Below are positions 42,019-49,956 of a stretch of 64,000 nt of DNA, piece by piece. The translations under genes were made by a program, and so were the position numbers. The stretch comes from Carideicomes alvinocaridis (GTDB taxonomy: Bacteria; Pseudomonadota; Alphaproteobacteria; Rhodobacterales; Rhodobacteraceae): positions 103,829-167,828 of the forward strand of contig SRJI02000005.1 of the NCBI GenBank assembly GCA_005473895.2. The letters are read 5' to 3'. The notes below the pieces were generated by a model. The model was not told the origin of the DNA and ran no database searches. It was given only the letters and a program-made list of their open reading frames with translations. Position 1 is the first letter of the stretch. Each line of letters starts with the position of its first letter.

Positions 42019-43376
42019 GTGATCTGAACGAGTTTCATTTTTCCGAACCGGCAAACGACACCGATCTTCTTCTCGCCCTGTTTGAAAAGTCAGACCGGCT
42101 GTTCGTTAAGAAGCTCTCCAACAACGACCGTGACTGGGCGCGCTACGACAACAAGCACCAGGCGGGCGTCTACATCCCGCACGAGCACCGCGACGGAGGC
42201 TTCTTCCCCGCACTTAAGGTCAAAGAGCGCGACAAGCCCGATGCCGATGAAATCAGGGAACGGTTCTTCGGGATTGTCTGGCCGCAGGCCTCGGACGAGC
42301 CGAAGAAAACGCGGCTGGTTCACTACACCAGCAAGGGCCAGGAAACGCACCTGACAAGGCTACCGAAGCCGTTGTTCTCCGATCTGCTGCCAGCGTCCTT
42401 CCTCGTGATGGGCCGTATCAGAGGGGAGCCGGAACCGCTGTACGAGTGCCTGACGATAGACTCCGGCTCCGATGATGCGGCCTACCTGACAGAATTGCTT
42501 GCTCTGAAGCCGGAGTTCGTCGTCGGGGAATTTAACCCTGCAGGAACCGTCGAGAAAGAGCGCGAACTCATTCTCGATTTTGCCGAACAGGTCATCAAGG
42601 CATGGCTGGCGGGCGAGATCATCCCATTCGCGGCTGACAACGCGGCCATGCCCAGCACGACCGATCTGGCAGGCATGGCGCGTGACAAGTTCCTTGAGCA
42701 GCATGGGCTGGCTGCCCTGAACCCCTTCGAGATTGAAACCCCAGGCGATGCGCTGCGCGAGATCAGCAGAAACATCGAGTGGGAATTGTTCCGCGAATTC
42801 CAGCGCCGAGAGCGCGCGGTCGCGCTTGTCCGGATCGTCATGGGCGACGATCCGGTTACCGTAGATGCGGCCCACGTTATCCGCCGCCTGGTGGACGAAT
42901 TGCCGGAAATCGACCGATTGATGCTCTCCGCGAGCCAGCAGCGGAAATCGCGCGCGGGATACTCCTACGAGCATCACATCGAGGCCATGCTCGGGGGCGG
43001 CGGCATCCCCTTCGAGAAGCAGGTGATTATCGAGGCGCGCAAGCGGCCCGATTTTATCCTGCCCTCCCTCAAGTTTATCAACGCCAAGAAGCCCGAGGCC
43101 GAGACCGGCCTGATCCTGAGCGCGAAGACAACGTTGCGCGAGCGCTGGAAACAGGTCGAACGGGAAAAAGGCAAACGGGCGCTGTACCTGACTACTGTTG
43201 ACGAGAACATCGCAGGCAATGCCATCGAAGACATGGCCTCTTTCGGCGTCCACCTTGTCATTCCCGAAAGCCTGGCAGACGCGAAAGAAACCGAGTACGC
43301 CGGTCGCAAAAATGTCATGAGCTTTCGGGAGTTCTGTGATAACGTTATCGGTCCCAATATCGAAAAATGGCAATAA
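42015..43376 (+). CDS. EcoRII-like type II restriction endonuclease
   Basis: A 453-residue protein. The C-terminal catalytic domain matches the EcoRII-C pattern: GYSYEHHIEAMLGGGGIPFEKQ (316-336), then E-ARKRPDFILPS (340-351) and the catalytic-lysine stretch LSAKTTLRERWKQVEREK (369-386), a PD-(D/E)xK arrangement. The N-terminal half (about 1-250) would be the effector/DNA-recognition domain that makes EcoRII need two sites. Its ATGA overlap with vsr and neighbouring C5 methyltransferase complete a classic system that cuts unmethylated incoming DNA. The target sequence is inferred, not seen. Confidence 0.85.
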   Translation: MSDLNEFHFSEPANDTDLLLALFEKSDRLFVKKLSNNDRDWARYDNKHQAGVYIPHEHRDGGFFPALKVKERDKPDADEIRERFFGIVWPQASDEPKKTRLVHYTSKGQETHLTRLPKPLFSDLLPASFLVMGRIRGEPEPLYECLTIDSGSDDAAYLTELLALKPEFVVGEFNPAGTVEKERELILDFAEQVIKAWLAGEIIPFAADNAAMPSTTDLAGMARDKFLEQHGLAALNPFEIETPGDALREISRNIEWELFREFQRRERAVALVRIVMGDDPVTVDAAHVIRRLVDELPEIDRLMLSASQQRKSRAGYSYEHHIEAMLGGGGIPFEKQVIIEARKRPDFILPSLKFINAKKPEAETGLILSAKTTLRERWKQVEREKGKRALYLTTVDENIAGNAIEDMASFGVHLVIPESLADAKETEYAGRKNVMSFREFCDNVIGPNIEKWQ

Positions 43377-43402
43377 GACAATTTGAGAGCGAGCTATAAT
43401 AG

Positions 43403-45580
43403 ATGACCACTACCGTTTCAGTGAATATGAAGAATTGCTACGGAATCGACGCCCTGGAGCATACCTTCGATTTCTCCAACAACAATATGCCTGTTCTTGT
43501 CTATGCCCCGAACGGTGTCATGAAGACTTCGCTGGCGAAAACCATGCGCCAGTACGCAAGCAACAAGGAACCCGAAGATATATTCTTCCCCGAGCGGAAA
43601 AGTGAATTTTCTGTTGTCGATGAGACCGGCAAGGCAATCGACCGTGAATCCGTGTTCGTCATCGACTCTGTTGACGAAAAATACCAGTCCTCGCGCATTT
43701 CGACGCTTCTCGCCAGTGAAGAGCTCAAGGCGCGCTACGACGAGATTTTTGGCAGCATTGCCGAAAAGAAGGAGAAACTGTTCAAGGCGCTGAAAAAACC
43801 TTCCGGACTGAGCAAGGATATCGATGCCGCTATAGCCGGAGCCTTCAAAGTCCGGAAGGAAGACGTGCTCGTGGCACTTGCGCGTCTGGAACGCGAGGTC
43901 AAGGAAGGAGCGCACTACCAGTTTTCCGGCCTAAAATACAAGACTCTGTTCAGCGACAAGGTTCTGGAATTTCTCCAGAACTCTGACGTAAAGACCCTGA
44001 TCGACGACTACACGAAAATCTATGAACAGATTCTCGATAGCTCGCTTTACTTCAAAAAGGGTGTGTTCAATCACAGCAACGCAGAGACGATTGCAAAGAA
44101 CCTCAAGTCCAACGGCTGGTTCGATGGTGGCCATTCGGTCAACCTAAATCATGAGGGTGAACGCAGCGAAATATCAACGGAAGCCGAACTGATTGACGCT
44201 ATCGAGGCCGAGAAACAGAAGATTCTTACCGACCCGAAGCTCGCAGAGATGTTCCAAAAGGTAGACAACACGCTGACGACCGCTGAACTCAGGAACTTTC
44301 GAGACTACCTGATCGAGAACCCGTTTGTCGTTGCGGAACTTTCGGACATAGACGCCTTCAAGCAACGGGTCTGGATTTCCTACCTGGTCGAAAACAGCGG
44401 TGAATATTTCGACCTGATCCAAGAATATGACTCCAGCAAAGAGAAGATCAAGGAAATCATCGGCAAGGCAGAAAAGGAACAGACGCGGTGGGAATCTGTG
44501 ATCAGCCTCTTCAATGACCGATTCTCCGTCCCTTTTACAGTCAAGGTTGAAAACAAGGGCGATGCTGTCCTGAACGTGTCCGCGCCGCAGATTACATTCT
44601 ATGTAGAGGATCGGGACAACGGAGCACCGAGAAAGACGGACAGGAACGTATTGGACAGAGGCCTCAGCAATGGGGAGAAGCGTGCCCTTTATATTCTGAA
44701 CATCATCTTCGAGGTTGAGGCGCGGCGCAAGGCCGGTATCGAAACGCTGGTTGTGCTTGACGATATTGCCGATTCGTTTGATTACAAAAACAAATACGCG
44801 ATTATAGAGTATCTGAATGATATGCGCGCCGAAGATAATTTCCACCTTGTTATTCTGACCCACAATTATGACTTTTACAGAACCGTGCGTGGGCGTCTCG
44901 GTATTTTCGGCAATAACAAGCTTCTGTGCAATCGGCTGAACGGTGCGCTTCAGCTCATCCCCGACAGCATCAGCGACAATCCGTTCGAGTCATGGAAGAA
45001 CAATCTTGAGACTCCGGTTGTTTTGGTGGCATCGATCCCGTTTGTCCGGAATCTTGCCGAGTATGTGGGAAATGAAGAGGCATTCCAGACCCTGACCTCG
45101 CTGCTCCACATGAAGGAACAGACGCAGGCGCTCACCGTGCAAGACCTCCATACCGTATATCAGTCGGTACTGGCCGAGGGGTCGTTCACGGATTTCAGTG
45201 GCGTCGGTGGAAGCGTATTCGATCTGGTCATGACCGTGTGCGGCGAGATTTGCGGCCTTGCTGATGACAACCTGACGCTTGAACAGAAGATCGCGCTCTC
45301 AGTCGGGATCAGGCTCGTGGCGGAGCAAGTATTGATCGGCGAGATCAACGACCCCGACTACGTCGGCGCTATCCAGAAGAACCAGACAGGCAAGCTGATC
45401 CGCAAATATGAACGATCGGGAGACTGCGACGAGAAGGTCTTGCGCGCGGTCAAGCGGGTCGCCCTGATGACTCCGGAGAACATCCACCTGAACTCTTTCA
45501 TGTTCGAGCCGATCCTCGACATGTCGGGTCATCACTTGAAAGCGCTGTTTTCTGACATCAAGGCCTGCGCCGAGGCTTGA
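43403..45580 (+). CDS. ABC-type AAA ATPase linked to the restriction operon
   Basis: A 725-residue protein. The N-terminal P-loop is LVYAPNGVMKTSLAKT (33-47), a variant in which Met40 replaces the usual Gly before Lys-Thr. A long charged helical middle (about 110-400) is the coiled-coil insertion of SMC-like ATPases. The ABC signature is LDRGLSNGEKRALYIL and Walker B is LVVLDDIADSFD, followed by the H-loop VILTHNYDFYRTVRGR. The C-terminal 200 residues (ending ENIHLNSFMFEPILDM) are of unclear fold. ATPases of this plan beside restriction systems include PrrC/RloC-type anticodon nucleases that act when restriction fails. Assignment to that role is inference. Confidence 0.7.
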   Translation: MTTTVSVNMKNCYGIDALEHTFDFSNNNMPVLVYAPNGVMKTSLAKTMRQYASNKEPEDIFFPERKSEFSVVDETGKAIDRESVFVIDSVDEKYQSSRISTLLASEELKARYDEIFGSIAEKKEKLFKALKKPSGLSKDIDAAIAGAFKVRKEDVLVALARLEREVKEGAHYQFSGLKYKTLFSDKVLEFLQNSDVKTLIDDYTKIYEQILDSSLYFKKGVFNHSNAETIAKNLKSNGWFDGGHSVNLNHEGERSEISTEAELIDAIEAEKQKILTDPKLAEMFQKVDNTLTTAELRNFRDYLIENPFVVAELSDIDAFKQRVWISYLVENSGEYFDLIQEYDSSKEKIKEIIGKAEKEQTRWESVISLFNDRFSVPFTVKVENKGDAVLNVSAPQITFYVEDRDNGAPRKTDRNVLDRGLSNGEKRALYILNIIFEVEARRKAGIETLVVLDDIADSFDYKNKYAIIEYLNDMRAEDNFHLVILTHNYDFYRTVRGRLGIFGNNKLLCNRLNGALQLIPDSISDNPFESWKNNLETPVVLVASIPFVRNLAEYVGNEEAFQTLTSLLHMKEQTQALTVQDLHTVYQSVLAEGSFTDFSGVGGSVFDLVMTVCGEICGLADDNLTLEQKIALSVGIRLVAEQVLIGEINDPDYVGAIQKNQTGKLIRKYERSGDCDEKVLRAVKRVALMTPENIHLNSFMFEPILDMSGHHLKALFSDIKACAEA

Positions 45581-45688
45581 AATTGACATCCATGCGAAAC
45601 CTCGCGGAACTGCCCACCCGACAGGGGCAATCTTAATCCTTTGAAAAGACAACATTACTACGGCTGACGCTCCAGATATCCGCCAAAT

Positions 45689-45717
45689 TTGACATTGTCA
45701 GAAACTTGCTCCATTAT
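45689..45717 (+). promoter_or_regulatory. Promoter and overlapping palindrome of the QueC-like cassette
   Basis: TTGACA and CATTAT are 17 bases apart, ending 20 bases before the first ATG of the cassette. The -35 overlaps a palindrome TGACA-T-TGTCA (45690-45700). The XRE-type protein encoded as third gene of the cassette is the natural candidate to bind it. GGAG precedes the ATG by seven bases. Confidence 0.55.
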
Positions 45718-45737
45718 ACCTGACATGGAGTGAAGCG

Positions 45738-46301
45738 ATGAGTGATGGACCGCATAGAAGTTTACCGTTGGGCAAGCACTGGAAGAACCTGGCCGAGCGC
45801 GCCGACAAGGCCGCGTACTCGGCCAGCGACGTGTCCGAAGCGCTGCCGGTTGCGCTCCGTCGAGAGTTTCGTGATGCACCATTCGAACAGCTAAAAGCGG
45901 CGTTGGGTGTCGGCGATCAAGCAGGGTTGTTCGTGGCGGAACGTCCTGAACAGCTTGATGCGCTTCGCTATGCCTGTGCGGGCTCGGCTGCCGGAAACGC
46001 CCTGATCGACTGCGCTAAAGAGGCGCTGGCTAACGGGCTGACGGGTGAAGCCGCCTGTCAGCGTGCTGCGGAGGGCGCTCTCGAAGAATGCGCGCGCGCC
46101 AATTTCCGCAGTATAGAGGAACATTACTACCGGAAAGCACCGGCCCAAAATGCCCGTTACGTGCGGGGTCGGATGGAGGAAGCGCGGCACGGCTCTGACT
46201 TCTCGGCGCTGGCAGGGAGCCTGCTGGAAGGCTCCGGTAAACGTGGACCTTCCGAAAAGCTGGTCAGGCATGACGGCATCGATGCGGGGCCGGAACTATG
46301 A
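45738..46301 (+). CDS. Unknown helical protein, first gene of the QueC-like cassette
   Basis: A 187-residue protein, predicted mostly helical with alanine/glutamate-rich helices (LPVALRREFRDAPFEQLKAALGVG; EQLDALRYACAGSAAGNALIDCAKEALANGL; CQRAAEGALEECARANFRSIEEHYY). Four cysteines occur in the central part. No family is recognised, and it does not start with Met-Gly, unlike the QatB-type partners I recall. The stop overlaps the ATG of the QueC-like gene, so the two are translationally coupled and probably form a complex or enzyme-substrate pair. Confidence 0.65.
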   Translation: MSDGPHRSLPLGKHWKNLAERADKAAYSASDVSEALPVALRREFRDAPFEQLKAALGVGDQAGLFVAERPEQLDALRYACAGSAAGNALIDCAKEALANGLTGEAACQRAAEGALEECARANFRSIEEHYYRKAPAQNARYVRGRMEEARHGSDFSALAGSLLEGSGKRGPSEKLVRHDGIDAGPEL

Positions 46302-47668
46302 TAATCAATGCGCCACACCCCGCCATTTCCCGCAAGCTGTCCGTCGAGATTGTCGAGTCGGACCCAAAACGCGCGAGTGCTGACCATACGCTCGTCCTCG
46401 GACGGGACATCCGATTTTCGACGCGGGACCTTGAATCCTACGCCAACGCGAACTGGGAACCCGTCGTGTTCGACGCGATGGTCGTTGCGGCGGCGGTGGA
46501 GTATTGCGACCGGAGCCTGCGTCGCTCGGTGCGGGAATGGGCGCGCGACTTTCGTCTCCGGCTGCCGGTCCATGAACCTGATCGCTGGAACACGCCCGAG
46601 GTTCTGGACGCGCTGCATGACGCGCTCGGCTTCCTGACGGGGGATCGCTGGCATTTTACGTTCGTGCCGCGCGTTCACTCGGAGCCGTCACCGCGCCAGC
46701 AATCGCTCGACCTGCCGCCGGATGCAAAAGCAACGCTGGCTTTCAGCGACGGGATGGATTCGCGCGCAGTTGCCGGACTGGTCGGTGCCGATGCCCGTCA
46801 GGCACTGGTCAGGGTCCGGCTTGGCACGAAGCGCTGCGACCGACCGCGTCGCGGCCAGCCTTTCACGGGCATTCCCTACAAGCTCGGGAAATCGGTCCCG
46901 AATCCGGAGCCGAGCGCGCGCAATCGCGGCTTCCGCTTCGCGCTCGTCAGCGGGCTCGCTTCATACATCTGTCGGGCGGAACAGATCATTATTCCGGAAA
47001 GTGGTCAGGGCGCACTTGGCCCCGTTCTGGTTCCTGTAGCGCACGCCTATCCGGATTACCGCAATCATCCGGCATTCCTGCGCCGAATGGAGCGCTTTCT
47101 CGGCGCATTGCTTGGCCACAGCGTCGAATACACCTTCCCCCGCATCTGGCACACGAAGGGGCAGACGCTTGCCGCCTATCTCGGTCTCGGTATCGATCAC
47201 GGCGAATGGAAGCGCACGCGCTCCTGTTGGAAAGGCCCGCAGTGGAGTTCGGTCGATGGACAGTACCGGCAATGCGGCGCGTGTGCCGCCTGCATGTTGC
47301 GCCGCCTGAGCGTTCATGCCGCCGGTCAGACGGAAGCCGCCGATACCTACATCGCAGCGGACCTGTCGGCTCCCGAGCTGGAAGCCAGCGTTCCGGCGAC
47401 GTTCCGGAAGGCAAACAGGTCGTTCAGGGAGTATGCCATAGCAGGCGCGCTGCATCTGGACCACCTTGCCGATCTCGCAGGGGAAGACGGTCATCCCGTC
47501 CTGCGGCGGCAGGCGCTGGTCCTCGCCGATGCGCTTGGTATGTCGGCGGTCCAGACAGAACAGAATCTCAAGGCAATGATCGCGGAACACGCGGGCGAAT
47601 GGCGCGCGTTCGTCGCTTCGCTCGGCGACGGATCGTTCCTTCACAACTGGGTGCGAGGCAGTCGATGA
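46298..47668 (+). CDS. QueC-like PP-loop enzyme
   Basis: A 456-residue protein. The PP-loop appears as LAFSDGMDSRAVAGL (S150-D-G-M-D-S155; the usual SGGxDS with Asp for the first Gly). A QueC-type zinc cluster is formed by Cys310 and the CGACAACMLRR stretch (Cys326, 329, 332). Between them are ARNRGFRFALVSGLA and IIPESGQGALGPVL, characteristic of the QueC-like proteins in defence systems. QueC itself makes preQ0 and is about 230 residues; the roughly 140-residue N-terminal extension here is extra. Related enzymes (QatC, type IV CBASS Cap9) act in antiviral systems. I infer a protein- or nucleotide-modifying defence enzyme rather than queuosine synthesis, since no other queuosine genes are nearby. 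Confidence 0.75.
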   Translation: MIINAPHPAISRKLSVEIVESDPKRASADHTLVLGRDIRFSTRDLESYANANWEPVVFDAMVVAAAVEYCDRSLRRSVREWARDFRLRLPVHEPDRWNTPEVLDALHDALGFLTGDRWHFTFVPRVHSEPSPRQQSLDLPPDAKATLAFSDGMDSRAVAGLVGADARQALVRVRLGTKRCDRPRRGQPFTGIPYKLGKSVPNPEPSARNRGFRFALVSGLASYICRAEQIIIPESGQGALGPVLVPVAHAYPDYRNHPAFLRRMERFLGALLGHSVEYTFPRIWHTKGQTLAAYLGLGIDHGEWKRTRSCWKGPQWSSVDGQYRQCGACAACMLRRLSVHAAGQTEAADTYIAADLSAPELEASVPATFRKANRSFREYAIAGALHLDHLADLAGEDGHPVLRRQALVLADALGMSAVQTEQNLKAMIAEHAGEWRAFVASLGDGSFLHNWVRGSR

Positions 47669-48849
47669 ACAATGATACGAAAGACAGACTTGATGATCAT
47701 GCCGTGGGCGAGCGGCTTCGGCTCGCGCGCGAAGGAGCGCGGATTACGCAGGCCGATGCCGCCGCGTCCATCGGCGTGGCACGAACGACGCTTGTGGCAA
47801 TCGAGAAAGGCCAGCGCCACATCCGCACGGGCGAACTTCAAAAGCTGGCGGCGCTCTACGGATCATCGGCTAACGCTTTCCTGCGCAGCGAAGCCGTGCA
47901 TCTCGATCTGGTGCCGCGCTTCCGGAAGCTGACGCAGAGCGCCGAAGATGACGTGATGGAGGCGGTCGCCCTGCTGAACGATCTTGTGCGAGCGGAAGTT
48001 GAGCTGGAAAACGCCCTCGGCGTGACACGCCAGCAAAACTATCCACCGGAACGCCCGATCCTGCCAGGGAATGTAAAGGCGCAGGCCGAACAAGATGCGC
48101 AGGAGCTGCGTGACTGGCTCGGGCTGGGCTCCGGCCCGTGCTTCGATATCATTTCCATACTGGAGCTACAGATCGGCATTCGGGTGTTTCTGCGGCCTCT
48201 TCCGCCGAAGGTTTCCGGCCTGTTTGCCTATGATGAGCAAGCCGGAGCCTGCATTCTGCTGAATTCGAACCACCCTCCGGAACGGATCATCCAGACGGCC
48301 CTTCACGAGTTGGCGCATTTTGTTTCCGCACGGCGTCAGCCGGAAACGGTCATGCTTGAGGCGGGCCATTCTTCCCGCGAAGAAATCTACGCGAATACTT
48401 TCGCACGCTGTTTCCTGACGCCCGCGCGAGCCGTGCGGCAGCGATTTGCGGAACTGACGGCGGGGCAATCGCGCCTGACGCGGCGACACATCATCCTGCT
48501 CGCGCACGCTTTCGGCGTGTCGCGGGAAGCGATGACGCGAAGGCTGGAAGAGCTGGGCTTGGCAAAGAGAGGGACGTGGGACTGGTTTGTGGCCAATGGC
48601 GGGATTTCCGATGAACAGGCCCGTCAGGTTATCGGCGACGGAGCGAACCGGATCGCGGGCGTATCCCCGCAACGCGGGCCGATCCCGCCACGCATTGCGC
48701 TGCTTGCGCGAGAGGCGTGGAAACAGGAGCTTTACAGCGAGGGTCAGCTTGCCAGACTGCTCAAGCTCAGCCGTTTCGATGTGAGGGCATTGGTTGAAGA
48801 TGTTGATAGCGAGGAAAGCGAGGCCGATGAGTTGTTCAAGCTTTCCTGA
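47665..48849 (+). CDS. XRE-family HTH protein with ImmA/IrrE metallopeptidase domain
   Basis: A 394-residue protein. Residues 10-75 are an XRE helix-turn-helix (GERLRLAREGARITQADAAASIGVARTTLVAIEKGQRHI). Residues about 160-290 are an ImmA/IrrE zincin with TALHELAHFVSARR (HExxH at 214-218) and the downstream EEIYANTFARCFLTP (third-ligand glutamate region). The C-terminal part is helical. Such proteins bind a promoter and cleave themselves or a partner repressor on a signal, or act as the antitoxin/regulator of an adjacent toxin. It starts inside the stop of the QueC-like gene and overlaps the PIN-like gene by 23 bases. Confidence 0.85.
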   Translation: MNNDTKDRLDDHAVGERLRLAREGARITQADAAASIGVARTTLVAIEKGQRHIRTGELQKLAALYGSSANAFLRSEAVHLDLVPRFRKLTQSAEDDVMEAVALLNDLVRAEVELENALGVTRQQNYPPERPILPGNVKAQAEQDAQELRDWLGLGSGPCFDIISILELQIGIRVFLRPLPPKVSGLFAYDEQAGACILLNSNHPPERIIQTALHELAHFVSARRQPETVMLEAGHSSREEIYANTFARCFLTPARAVRQRFAELTAGQSRLTRRHIILLAHAFGVSREAMTRRLEELGLAKRGTWDWFVANGGISDEQARQVIGDGANRIAGVSPQRGPIPPRIALLAREAWKQELYSEGQLARLLKLSRFDVRALVEDVDSEESEADELFKLS

Positions 48850-49444
48850 TCCCGCCGGTCGCCTGCTCGTGGCCGATGCGAGCGTTCTGATCAATCTGGA
48901 CGCTTCCGGTTTCGCCGAAGCCATCATCACGGCGTCGTGCGGGGTTCTGCACGCCACAAGAAACGCCGTTGATGAAGTGATCGAAGGCGAACGGCGCGGT
49001 TACGGCAATGCGGGCGCGATGCAAGCACTGGAAGAGCGCGGCTTGCTGCGCGTCGTGGATATCGGCGACAGAGAGGAGCCGATCTACAGGGCGCTTTTGG
49101 AGGGCTCGGCAGCGCGCACCCTCGATGACGGCGAAGCCGCAACCGTCGCCTATGCCGTCGAGAACCGTGCCATCGCGTTGATCGACGAGAAAAAGGCGCA
49201 GCGCATTTGTGAAGAGCATTACCGAGATACGCCGGTGGTGACGACGACAGATGTGATGCTGCATAAGGGCGTGGCGACAGCACTGGGTGATCGGCATGTC
49301 ACTGCTCTTCATGCCGCGCTTGTCCACGCTCGCATGCATGTGCCGCCTCATCTCGTCGAGACAATTGTCACTCTGCTGGGCAATCAGCGTTCGCTAGAGT
49401 GTCCAAGCTTGCCGCGCCGGATCATCGCGCGCGCCGCGCAATAG
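48827..49444 (+). CDS. PIN-like (DUF3368-type) nuclease protein
   Basis: A 205-residue protein with a PIN-like fold: RLLVADASVLINLDASG (D17), NAVDEVIEGE (E50), RTLDDGEAATVAYAVENRAIALIDEKKA (D101/E103 and D120), which are the acidic residues expected of a metal-dependent ribonuclease site. PIN-like proteins paired with XRE-ImmA/IrrE proteins are common toxin-type modules. It is the last gene of the cassette and overlaps the metallopeptidase gene, so production of the two is coupled. It may be the effector of the whole four-gene unit; this is inference. Confidence 0.75.
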   Translation: MSCSSFPDPAGRLLVADASVLINLDASGFAEAIITASCGVLHATRNAVDEVIEGERRGYGNAGAMQALEERGLLRVVDIGDREEPIYRALLEGSAARTLDDGEAATVAYAVENRAIALIDEKKAQRICEEHYRDTPVVTTTDVMLHKGVATALGDRHVTALHAALVHARMHVPPHLVETIVTLLGNQRSLECPSLPRRIIARAAQ

Positions 49445-49639
49445 CGCAAGATATCGGGTCCAGCGGCGTCCCGCTGGCGCTACCCAACTGGCGTCAGTTG
49501 GTCTCGATGAAGTCGTCTCCATGAAGTGGTCAGGGGTCTTGGGGGCAGGAACGCCCGCCAAGTCGATGGGGTGCAGGGGAGCGCCGAAGGCTCCCTTGCG
49601 AGTGGGTTTCAAGGGGCGGCGATACGCCTTTTGATCCAT

Positions 49640-49658
49640 GGTTCGGTGCAGGTGGAGA
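49640..49658. repeat. 19-base repeat, copy 3
   Basis: GGTTCGGTGCAGGTGGAGA, identical to the two copies in module 1. It is followed by GGGACATCTCCA, giving a TGGAGA/TCTCCA hairpin, then AAGCCCTGCGAGTGGTT. Confidence 0.8.
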
Positions 49659-49706
49659 GGGACATCTCCAAGCCCTGCGAGTGGTTGACCGGCGATACGG
49701 TCTTCT

Positions 49707-49815
49707 GGCTCCAAAACGGGCTCAATGCCCTGACGGAGCCACGGCCTGGGGGATGCAACGGGGGCGCGCAGCGGCCCCCTTGCCAAGATGTGTTGTAGTA
49801 CAACACACATCTTGC
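49707..49815 (+). ncRNA. Candidate structured RNA or ssDNA element, module 2 copy
   Basis: Three consecutive hairpins. (i) GGCTCC/GGAGCC with inner GGGC-tcaat-GCCC. (ii) GCAAcGGGGGC/GCCCCCTTGC. (iii) AAGATGTG-TTGTA pairs with TACAA-ca-CACATCTT. Compared with module 1, stem i changes T-A to C-G at its sixth pair, and stem iii differs in most bases yet still pairs, keeping the 2-3-base bulge on the same side. It ends about 140 bases before the coupling-protein start, on the same strand. Confidence 0.5.
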
Positions 49816-49956
49816 GGGCGCTCTAACGGCACCGTTTGCCCTGATCCTCGGGTCGACTTGCTGCGCTGCCACATGCTCCCCGAAGGACGCGCCCTGCCAG
49901 GCAGGCGCGACACGGCGATATCGTGTACTACAGAGTAGGACGATAGCCGGATTCTT

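Larger units (their letters stand above)
49445..49956. repeat. Structured, repeat-bearing leader of the coupling-protein gene
   Basis: No gene supported. It contains GTCTCCATGAAGTGGTC and GGGGGCAGGAACGCCC-type blocks (49510-49556), one exact copy of the 19-base repeat and the three-hairpin element, all with counterparts in the module 1 gap at 21595-22200. Beyond 49880 the sequence changes to an AT-rich patch (CGATATCGTGTACTACAGAGTAG) that may hold the coupling-protein promoter. Confidence 0.6.

Noticed and set aside
49600..49820. Possible retron or group II intron element
   Set aside because: Strong hairpins are present, but there is no reverse transcriptase gene anywhere in the window.
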